Shown here in pieces: positions 43,960 through 53,345 of a stretch of DNA of 64,000 bases. Source of the DNA: JAWKUK01 sp964402175 (GTDB lineage Bacteria; Planctomycetota; UBA1135; GCA-002686595); contig CAYOBN010000020.1 of assembly GCA_964402175.1 (NCBI GenBank), forward strand, positions 1 to 64,000, read 5' to 3'. A program made the position numbers and the translations under genes. The notes beneath the pieces are model-generated. The model saw only the letters and a list, made by a program, of their open reading frames with translations. It searched no databases and was not told the origin of the DNA. Within the stretch, counting starts at the first letter, position 1. Each line of letters opens with the position of its first letter.

Positions 43960-46146
43960 ATGTGGCTCTCTCTCGGTCTCGCTCTCGCACAGCTCGTGCC
44001 TTCGGCGCCCGTCCAGGATTGGCTCACCACCAAGGAGAGCGCGCCGGCGAGCCTCGCCGTCACGGCTGACGGAGCGACCGCGGCGCTCGCCAACGGGCTG
44101 ATCGTCCGTCGCATCGATCTCGCGCGCGGCGGGGTCACCGTGGCATTGGACGACCTGCGCGACGGCGCGAGCCTCCTGCGGGTGCCGCGCGGGGCGGGCC
44201 TCGTCGGCGGTCACCTCGCAGAGTTCAGCCAAGCCGAGCTGCAGCCGGTCGCCTGTGTCGTGCTCGACGGTGTGCGCCACGAGCTCGGCCTCGCTGGCGC
44301 CGGTCTCACCTTGGCGAGCGTCGAACGTGGGACACCCCTCGAGCGCCTCACGTGGCAGCGCGCGCGCCGCGCGTCGCCGCTCGCCGAATGGCCGCCGCGC
44401 GGTACGCGGCTGTCCCTGACCTATGCGCCCGTGCCTGGGCGCACGGACGTGCCGAGCGGCGCGCGGGTCGTCGTGCACCACGAGCTCTACACAGGTGTGC
44501 CGCTCTGCGGCAAGTTCGTCGAAGTCCAGAACGTCGGGAGCGCGCCGTTCACCGTCGACCACATCGTTTCGGAGCGGCTCGCGTGTGTGGAGTCCGACTC
44601 CTGGGTCGAGACACGCGGCGGTGTGTCCGTGCCGAGCCCCGCGCGCATCGAGGCGCTCTCCGAGTACGCGATGGGCGGAATGGAGCCTGAGAACGCGCAC
44701 CGCTTCGGCGTGCGTTGGTCCGCCGATCCCGACCACCCGACGCAGGTGAACTACCTGCGCTCGACGCCGTGCTTGTTGGAGATCGCCCCCGAGGATCAGT
44801 TCGCGGTACAGGTGGAGCCCGGCGGCCGCTGCGCAGCGCCCGCCGCGTTCGTCGTTGTCCACGACCGCGAAGATCGCACCCGGCGCGCCTTGACCATGGC
44901 GCGGGTCTACGAGGTGCTGGCCCCGTGGGTGACCGAGAACCCGCTGATGATGCACGTGCGCCACTCCGACGACGCCGCCGTGCGGCTCGCGCTGCGGCAG
45001 GCGGCCGAGGTCGGCTTCGAAGTGGTCATCCTGACCTTCGGCAGCGGCTTCGACATGGAGAACACCTCGCCGGAGTCGCTCGCGCGCTGGAAGGGCCTCG
45101 CGGACGAAGCCGCTGCGCTCGGTGTCGAACTCGGAGGTTACTCCCTCTTGTCGAGCCGCCGCGTGGAGCCCGCGACGGACATGTGTGTCGACCCGGAAAC
45201 GGGCCGCAGGGACGTGCAGACCCACGGCTGCTGCCCGGCGCTGACGTCCCAGTGGGGGCGCGGATACCTCGCGCGGCAGCGGCAGTTCTTCGACGCGACG
45301 GGGTTCGACCTCCTCGAGCAGGACGGGCCCTATCCGGGCGATCGTGATGCGACGGAACGTCCGCCGTATCAAGTCGGTGCCGCGGATTCGCGCTTCAAGA
45401 TGTGGCGCCTCGCGGCGGACTTGTTCCGCGATCTGCGCGCCCGCGGTGTCTACGTCAACCAGCCGGACTGGTACTTTCTGGTGGGCGGCAACAAGACCGG
45501 CATGGGTTACCGCGAGACGAACTGGTCGCTGCCGCGCGCGCAGCAGGTCCTGCACGCGCGCCAGAACATCTTCGATGGCGCCCGCCACAAACGCCCCAGC
45601 ATGGGCTGGATGTTCGTGCCGCTGACGGAGTACCACGGCGGCGGCGCCGCCGCGACCGTCGAACCGCTGGATGAACACCGGCGGCACTACGCGGCGATGC
45701 TCGCCGCGAACCTGGGCGCGGGTGTGCAGGCGTGTTACCGCGGCCCGCGGCTCTACGACACCGACGCGACGCGCGACATGGTGCGCGGTTGGGTCACTTG
45801 GTACCGCGCGCACCGCGACATCCTCGAAGCGCCGATCGTGCTCTCCGCGAGCCGCCGCGCTGACGGCCGCGACGTCGACTGGCTCCTGCACGCGGATCCG
45901 CGGCTCCCACAGCACCAAGGGATGTTGGTCGTCTATCGCCCCGATGCCGAAGAGGACGCGGAGCCGCTGGTCCGGGACCTCTGGGTCGACCTCACCTACA
46001 CCGGGCTCGCGAGCGAGGACTCCGTGACCGTCGACATGCAGGGGGTCGCGCCGCTGCGCGTGGTCCCGGATCGCCGCGGCGGCGTGACCCTGACCCTCAC
46101 GATCCCCGCGGGGGAGCCGCTCACATGGGCCGCCTTCCGCAAGTGA
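43960..46146 (+). CDS. Secreted alpha-galactosidase-like glycoside hydrolase
   Basis: 728 aa from ATG 43960. A short signal-like start (WLSLGLALAQLVPSAP) precedes an N-terminal beta-supersandwich and then a TIM-barrel domain. The segment GFDLLEQDGPYPGD (about 447-460) carries a candidate nucleophile Asp, and NQPDWYFLVGGNKTGMGY and MGWMFVPLTEYHG are conserved-looking catalytic loops. The layout suggests clan GH-D (GH36/GH27-like), but I cannot fix the family or substrate. The 3' end overlaps the next gene by 22 nt. Confidence 0.7.
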   Translation: MWLSLGLALAQLVPSAPVQDWLTTKESAPASLAVTADGATAALANGLIVRRIDLARGGVTVALDDLRDGASLLRVPRGAGLVGGHLAEFSQAELQPVACVVLDGVRHELGLAGAGLTLASVERGTPLERLTWQRARRASPLAEWPPRGTRLSLTYAPVPGRTDVPSGARVVVHHELYTGVPLCGKFVEVQNVGSAPFTVDHIVSERLACVESDSWVETRGGVSVPSPARIEALSEYAMGGMEPENAHRFGVRWSADPDHPTQVNYLRSTPCLLEIAPEDQFAVQVEPGGRCAAPAAFVVVHDREDRTRRALTMARVYEVLAPWVTENPLMMHVRHSDDAAVRLALRQAAEVGFEVVILTFGSGFDMENTSPESLARWKGLADEAAALGVELGGYSLLSSRRVEPATDMCVDPETGRRDVQTHGCCPALTSQWGRGYLARQRQFFDATGFDLLEQDGPYPGDRDATERPPYQVGAADSRFKMWRLAADLFRDLRARGVYVNQPDWYFLVGGNKTGMGYRETNWSLPRAQQVLHARQNIFDGARHKRPSMGWMFVPLTEYHGGGAAATVEPLDEHRRHYAAMLAANLGAGVQACYRGPRLYDTDATRDMVRGWVTWYRAHRDILEAPIVLSASRRADGRDVDWLLHADPRLPQHQGMLVVYRPDAEEDAEPLVRDLWVDLTYTGLASEDSVTVDMQGVAPLRVVPDRRGGVTLTLTIPAGEPLTWAAFRK

Positions 46147-46724
46147 CGCCCAGGTTGGCGCCCAGGTTGGCGCTCGGGTTGGCGCTCGCGTGCGGCGCGT
46201 GCATGCGCCCGGATGTGCGCCCGTACTTCGCGGAGGCGCAGCTCCGCCGTCTGCAGCGCGACCTGCCGACGGTCGAGACGCCGGGGGTCGTCTACGACCA
46301 GGACGCCGATGGCGCCGTCGTGCGCGAGGTCCTGCGCCTGCCCGACGGAACGGTCTTGCGGCACGGCGTCGAGCGCCTCTCCTATCCGGGCGGCGCGCGC
46401 CGAGCGCTGCGCCACTACGACCGCGACCGACCGGTGGGGGAGTGGACCGCGTGGTATCCCGACGGAGCGCTGCGCTCGTCGTACGTGCACAGCACAGAGC
46501 CCACCACGAGCACGTTCTACGCCCCCGATGGCGCCGTGACCGCAGAGGGGCTTGCGATCGACGGTGTGCGCACCGGCACGTGGCGCTTCTACCACCCCTG
46601 TGGCGCGCTCGCGCGCGAAGGCGGCTATGTCGACGGCCGCGAGGAGGGGGAGTGGCTCACCTACACCGCCGACGGCGCCGTCAGCGAGCGCCGCGTGTTC
46701 CGCGCGGGCGAGCGCATCGAGTGA
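46125..46724 (+). CDS. MORN/YwqK-like repeat lipoprotein
   Basis: 199 aa from ATG 46125, starting inside the glycosidase gene. A lipoprotein signal (LALGLALAC then GAC, Cys23 or Cys26) is followed by several W-x-x-Y/F-x-x-D/G-G-x-L/V repeats (WTAWYPDGALRSS, FYAPDGAVTAE, WRFYHPCGALARE, WLTYTADGAVSER), the MORN-variant pattern of the YwqK family. Such proteins are often labelled antitoxins, though here no toxin lies beside it. It is likely an outer-membrane or periplasmic lipoprotein. It converges with the SPFH genes. Confidence 0.8.
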   Translation: MGRLPQVTPRLAPRLALGLALACGACMRPDVRPYFAEAQLRRLQRDLPTVETPGVVYDQDADGAVVREVLRLPDGTVLRHGVERLSYPGGARRALRHYDRDRPVGEWTAWYPDGALRSSYVHSTEPTTSTFYAPDGAVTAEGLAIDGVRTGTWRFYHPCGALAREGGYVDGREEGEWLTYTADGAVSERRVFRAGERIE

Positions 46725-46730
46725 TCGGGC

Positions 46731-47693
46731 TCAGCGCACGAAGACGCCGGGTCGGAGCTGCGCTGCGATGTGATCGAGCACGCGCCGCTCCGCGCGCGCG
46801 ATCTCCGCGCCGTTCCAGCCTTGGGCCTGCAACCGGCGGTGTACACGCAGGACGCGCCGGTGCACGCGCACGAAGCGTTGCATCGCGCGCATGCGCTGCG
46901 TCGGCATCCGGCGCGTGCCGACGAGGCCTAGGCCGCTGCCGAGGCCGAGCTCGCCTCGGCCCTCTGCAGCCAGGGCTGCGAGCTGACGGCGGCGTTCACC
47001 GACGGTCTCTACGAGCTGCGTGATGCGCAGCGTGCGCGGCGACGGGCGGATGCTGGGGAAGCCCGCGCTCTCGACGCCGATGCCCCAGCGCTCGAGCCGC
47101 TGCGCGAGCGCGCCGCGGAGCTCTTCGTCGAGCGACCCGCGCGCACCGAGGGCGTCGCGCTCTGCCGCGCGGATGACCTCTTGCACCGCGAGACCGAGCA
47201 CTTGCCGCATCCCGCGCTCGTAATCGTCGACCTCGATCAGCGCGCGGCGCACATCCACGACGCGGTAGACGAGGTTCGCATCGACGAGGTACACGAGGCC
47301 CTCGTACGTCGTCACGCGCTGCGCGGGCAGGTCCATCGTGCGCGAGCGCGTCGGGATGCGCTTCGCGGTGTTGACGAACGGGATCAAGAAGTGAAAGCCG
47401 GGTTCGAGCTCGCGCCGCGCGCGCCCGAAGCGGAACAAGAGGCCCGTCCAGCCCGACTCGACCGTGACCCCCATCGCGCGCAGGAACGCCGCGATCGACG
47501 CAGCGGCGATGAACGCGAGGTCCTCCTTGAATTGGTCCAGGAAGCGCCAGAGGAGCGCGCGCCATGGCGCGCGCTCGCCCGAGCGCTCTCGGTCGCGCTC
47601 CTCGCGCGCGGCGAGCGCGAGCGCCTCGGGCGCGCGATCGGTCGCCCGCCGCCGACGTGCGCCGCCGGGCGTAACCAGAGGCCGCGCGCTCAC
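46731..47693 (-). CDS. SPFH/Band 7 domain protein (downstream copy)
   Basis: 320 aa from GTG 47693, which overlaps the preceding stop by 4 nt (GTGA). A basic N-terminus of about 55 residues leads to a membrane-associated segment (about 56-72). The SPFH domain follows at about 75-235, seen as GLLFRFGRARRELEPGFHFLIPFV, here broken only by normal family residues, and YLVDANLVYRVVDVRRALIEV. A basic helical tail ends the protein. It is a paralogue of the upstream gene. SPFH proteins organise membrane domains and protease complexes. Confidence 0.87.
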   Translation of the reverse strand: MSARPLVTPGGARRRRATDRAPEALALAAREERDRERSGERAPWRALLWRFLDQFKEDLAFIAAASIAAFLRAMGVTVESGWTGLLFRFGRARRELEPGFHFLIPFVNTAKRIPTRSRTMDLPAQRVTTYEGLVYLVDANLVYRVVDVRRALIEVDDYERGMRQVLGLAVQEVIRAAERDALGARGSLDEELRGALAQRLERWGIGVESAGFPSIRPSPRTLRITQLVETVGERRRQLAALAAEGRGELGLGSGLGLVGTRRMPTQRMRAMQRFVRVHRRVLRVHRRLQAQGWNGAEIARAERRVLDHIAAQLRPGVFVR

Positions 47694-48535
47694 GGATCCT
47701 TGCGCCCGCCGCGCGGCGCGTTCGGGTCGTCGTCGCCCAGCGGGTCCGCGAACGGGTCGCGCTCCTGGCCCTCCGCGCCTTGCGGGCGCTGCGCCTCACC
47801 GCCCGGCTGTTTCGCCGCGCGGCGACGGCGGAGCTCGGCGCGCTCGGCTTCGGTCAGCTCCTCTTCGAGCTGCGACACGAGCGCTGCGTCGGTGGCGGCC
47901 TCACGCCGGCGCGACGGCGCGGCTTCGTCGGGGTGCACACTGACGACCGCGCCCGACACGAGCGCGACGGCCGCTTCATCTGCGAGGCCCTCCGCGCGCA
48001 GCCGCCGGTACAGCCCCAGCTTCTCGCGCGTCAGGAGCTCGAGCTGCGTGATCTCGAGCGTCGTGGGGGAGGGCGAGATGTTCGAGAAGCCGAACTCGAG
48101 GATGCGCACACCCCATTGGTCCTCGACCGAGCGCAGCTCCTCGCGGATCGCCCCCGACATCCCGTCGACGTCGGTCACCGTGTCCCGCGTGCGCCGTGAC
48201 ACGACCTTCTGGACGGCGATCACGACGCGGTTCTGCAGACCCGTCACGAGGTCGTCGACCTCGATCAACGCCTTGCGCAGGTTCACGATCTGGTACACGA
48301 CCTTGCAGTCGACCTCGTACACGAGGTCGTCGTCGAGCTGGATGACCTGGGGCTCCAGGTCCAGGGTCGTGTGTTTGGTCTCCTCGACCTTGAAGGTCTG
48401 GATCAGCGGCCACTTGAAGTGGATCCCCGGCCCGACGACCGAGCGCGCGCGGCCGAGGGTGTAACGGAGGGCATGTTGGCCGTCGTAGACGATCACGAAG
48501 AGGCCGGTGATCGCGCCGAAGATGTCGAGGGACAT
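47690..48535 (-). CDS. SPFH/Band 7 domain protein (upstream copy)
   Basis: 281 aa from ATG 48535; the much longer open frame upstream is noise antisense to the HMG-CoA reductase and EF-G genes. A short membrane-active start (FGAITGLFVIVYDGQHALRYTLGRA, across a family boundary) leads to the SPFH domain (about 25-190), with PGIHFKWPLIQTF and VDCKVVYQIVNLRKALIEVDD. The tail is Arg/Glu-rich and then Asp/Pro-rich. It is the first gene of a two-gene unit and is divergent from HMG-CoA reductase. Confidence 0.87.
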   Translation of the reverse strand: MSLDIFGAITGLFVIVYDGQHALRYTLGRARSVVGPGIHFKWPLIQTFKVEETKHTTLDLEPQVIQLDDDLVYEVDCKVVYQIVNLRKALIEVDDLVTGLQNRVVIAVQKVVSRRTRDTVTDVDGMSGAIREELRSVEDQWGVRILEFGFSNISPSPTTLEITQLELLTREKLGLYRRLRAEGLADEAAVALVSGAVVSVHPDEAAPSRRREAATDAALVSQLEEELTEAERAELRRRRAAKQPGGEAQRPQGAEGQERDPFADPLGDDDPNAPRGGRKDP

Positions 48536-48622
48536 GGGTTCGTCGGTTCGGGTTGGGGCGCACGGGCCCCGCGGCCCGGTAGCATCGCACACGGACCCGC
48601 AGCTTGCCCGCACGAACCTCCG

Positions 48623-49837
48623 ATGGACGACCCCCGAGCGCCCCGCGCAGCGCCTCTGCCGCGCCTCCCCCGTGACCCCGCAGCCGACCACGCGCCCGCG
48701 CTGCTCGCCGCGCGGCGCGCCCTCGCCGAAGCAGCCGCGGGCCGCGCCTTGCCGCACCTCGCGGGCGCACCCGTCCCGTCCGAGCGCGCGCGCGGGAACA
48801 TCGAGAACATGGTCGGCTGGGCGCAGGTGCCCATCGGCCTCGCGGGGCCGCTCCTGGCCGACACGACCCGCGGCACGGTCGAGGTCTACGTGCCGCTGGC
48901 GACGACCGAGGGCGCGCTCGTCGCGTCGTATTCGCGCGGGATGCGCCTCTGCGCCGAGGGCGGGTCGATCCGCGCGCGGGTGCACGCGGAGGGCCTCTCG
49001 CAGCACCCGATGCTGGACTACGACAGCGTCAGCGCCGCGGAACACGCGGCCGAGGTCGCGCGCGGGGACCACGCGCGTTTCGCGGCGCTGACCGCGGGGA
49101 TCACGCGCCACGGCAAGCTGCTCGCGGTCGAGCCGAGGGTGCTCGGGCGGCGGCTCCTCTTGCGGCTCGTGTTCCACACCGCGGACGCGATCGGCATCAA
49201 CATGGCCGCGCACGCGGCGGAGCTCTGCTCGCGCGACCTCGCCGAGCGCACCGGCGCCCGCGCCCGCGCGGTCCACGGGCAGGACGTCGAGAAGCGCGCC
49301 AACGCGCGCGCGCTGGTCGAGGGCCGCGGCCGCAGCGTCGTCGTCGAAGCCCGCGTCCCGCGGGCGACGCTCGCGGCGCGCGCGCGCACGACCCCGGAGG
49401 CGCTCGTCGCCCTCGCGCGCACCTACGCCGTCGGGTACGCCCAGCTCGGGACGCAGAACTGGGCCGTGCAGACCGCCAACGGCCTCGCGGCGCTCTTCCT
49501 GGCGACCGGCCAGGACGTCGCGTATGTGACCGAATGTGCGACGGGGCACCTGGACCTCGACCTCGACGCGGCGGGGGACCTCTGCGCGACGCTGACCCTG
49601 CCGACCCTGCTCGTGGGCACCGTGGGAGGGGGCTCGGGCCTCGGCACTGCGGCGGAATGTCTCGCGATCCTGGGCTGCCAGGGCGCGGGACTCGCGAACC
49701 ACTTCGCGGAGCTGATCGGCGCGGCGTGCCTCGCGGGGGACATCTCCCTGCTCGCCGCCTTCGCCAGCCACGAATTCGTCGCCGCCCACGAGGCCCTTGG
49801 GCGCAACCGCCCGGCGCCGCCGCCGGACGGCGCTTGA
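48623..49837 (+). CDS. hmgA: Hydroxymethylglutaryl-CoA reductase (class I-like)
   Basis: 404 aa from ATG 48623. The enzyme reduces HMG-CoA to mevalonate with NAD(P)H. ENMVGWAQVPIGLAGPL (61-77) and the catalytic Glu E96 (TTEGALVAS) are present. The catalytic Lys is K224 in DVEKRANARALVEGRG, where Asp-Lys-Lys of most enzymes reads Glu-Lys-Arg. The catalytic Asp is D298 (ATGQDVA), and H389 near the C-terminus matches the class I position. The dinucleotide region reads ADAIGINMA. The mevalonate route is uncommon in bacteria; no other pathway gene lies nearby, so the gene stands alone here. Confidence 0.9.
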   Translation: MDDPRAPRAAPLPRLPRDPAADHAPALLAARRALAEAAAGRALPHLAGAPVPSERARGNIENMVGWAQVPIGLAGPLLADTTRGTVEVYVPLATTEGALVASYSRGMRLCAEGGSIRARVHAEGLSQHPMLDYDSVSAAEHAAEVARGDHARFAALTAGITRHGKLLAVEPRVLGRRLLLRLVFHTADAIGINMAAHAAELCSRDLAERTGARARAVHGQDVEKRANARALVEGRGRSVVVEARVPRATLAARARTTPEALVALARTYAVGYAQLGTQNWAVQTANGLAALFLATGQDVAYVTECATGHLDLDLDAAGDLCATLTLPTLLVGTVGGGSGLGTAAECLAILGCQGAGLANHFAELIGAACLAGDISLLAAFASHEFVAAHEALGRNRPAPPPDGA

Positions 49838-49990
49838 CGCGGCGCGCGTTGTCCCTAACCTATTGGGCTCCGATACCTGGGCCGGGCCGCCCCGGGACTC
49901 TGCGTGGGTCCCCTGACGCGGCGCACTGCCTAGGCCCACCGTAACCAACCCTGGGGGCCCTCCGCCCCGCTGAGCCCCCCGATCGCCGTG

Positions 49991-52099
<2,109 letters not shown>

Positions 52100-52106
52100 C
52101 GCACGG

Positions 52107-52140
52107 CCCGGGCGACGGCGGAGGTCCGCCGCCGCCCGGG
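52107..52140 (+). terminator. Terminator hairpin after fusA
   Basis: A long stem (CCCGGGCGACGGCGG against CCGCCGCCGCCCGGG) of fifteen positions with one A-C mismatch, closed by a 4-nt loop, 8 nt after the fusA stop. There is no T tract, as with other hairpins in this window. Confidence 0.8.
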
Positions 52141-52174
52141 AGTGCCGCCTGCGCCCGCACCCGCGGGCCCGACC

Positions 52175-53200
52175 ATGACGCAGACCGCCAAGCGCCGCTG
52201 GAGCCGCGAGCTCGAGAGCCAGATCGACGGGATCGCCTTCGGCGCTTCGGGACCCGTGCTCGTTCACGGTTACGATCCGCCCGCGGGCGGCAAGTGGCTC
52301 GACGACGTGATCCCCGGCAAGCTGGGCGCCTTCGACCGCCACAGCGGCGAGCGCCTCTGGGTCGCGCCCTGTGAGGTCGGCTACGGCCGCGGCTACGGCG
52401 CGGGCATCGGCCCCCACGGCCACGTGCTCGTGCTCGGACCGAGCGCCGGCGGGCACATGCTCGTGCGCATGTCCGTGCAGAACGGCGAGCTCGTCGAAGC
52501 GGCTTCGATCGAGCCGTTCGACGAGGCGCTCGTCGCCCCCGACCGCGTGATCACTGTGTCGGCGGGCCGCCTCGACGCGTACGACGGCGACACGCTGGAG
52601 CCGCGCTGGACCCACGCGCGGGACGGCGAGCGCTACCACACGCTCGCGCGCTCGGGCCGCGACCTCTTCGTCGTGGTGTCCAGCGCGGGTTCACGGGGCT
52701 GCGCGGTGCACCGCCTCGACGCGCTGACCGGGCGCTGGAACGGGGCCGTACTGCCCCTCGGTGTGCCGCTCGTGCGCGACCTCGCGGCCACCCAGGGCGC
52801 CCTCGTCGCGGTGCTCTCGGACCTCGAGCGGGTCCTGCCCGCCGAGGCGACCCCGGACTTCATGCGCGCCCTCGCCCTGCACCCGGGCGGCGGTCCGCGC
52901 GACACGCTGAGCCTGCTCGCCCTGCGCCTCGATGCCGAGCCCGGCGACGCCCCCCTCTGGTTCCGCGTGCTCGAGACCGAGCCCGTCGACTCGGTGCCGG
53001 ACATCTCGATCTCCGCGGACGGCGGCAAGGTCTACGTCGAGCGCTCCGCGTACCTGGAGGCCCTCGACGCCGTCTCCGGCCGTCGCCTCGGCGACTGGAC
53101 CGTCCCCGGCCTGGATGAGCAGGTCGGCTGGTGCGTCGCCGAAGGCGCCGGCCTCCTGGCCGAGGAGACCCGCGTGTCGGTCTTCGAGCTGCCCGCCTGA
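52175..53200 (+). CDS. Beta-propeller (PQQ-like) protein, function unknown
   Basis: 341 aa from ATG 52175, chosen over GTG 52142 because the latter abuts the fusA terminator hairpin. The sequence has repeated blade-like segments with GxLxAxDxxxGxxxW patterns: GAFDRHSGERLW, LDAYDGDTLEPRW, VHRLDALTGRW and LEALDAVSGRRLGDW. This suggests a PQQ-like beta-propeller. No signal peptide and no catalytic residues are evident, so it is probably cytoplasmic. It shares the strand of fusA but is separated from it by the hairpin. Confidence 0.75.
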   Translation: MTQTAKRRWSRELESQIDGIAFGASGPVLVHGYDPPAGGKWLDDVIPGKLGAFDRHSGERLWVAPCEVGYGRGYGAGIGPHGHVLVLGPSAGGHMLVRMSVQNGELVEAASIEPFDEALVAPDRVITVSAGRLDAYDGDTLEPRWTHARDGERYHTLARSGRDLFVVVSSAGSRGCAVHRLDALTGRWNGAVLPLGVPLVRDLAATQGALVAVLSDLERVLPAEATPDFMRALALHPGGGPRDTLSLLALRLDAEPGDAPLWFRVLETEPVDSVPDISISADGGKVYVERSAYLEALDAVSGRRLGDWTVPGLDEQVGWCVAEGAGLLAEETRVSVFELPA

Positions 53201-53345
53201 GCGCCGCGCGTTTCGACCCTGAAATCCACTGTCCCACCCACACACCGTGGGGCCGTGGTAGTACACCTTCCCCTGCATCGGACGGACGCAACGGTCGACG
53301 CCGACCCTCGCGCTCCGTCGCCTCTCATCCACCGAGGTCGCGCAC

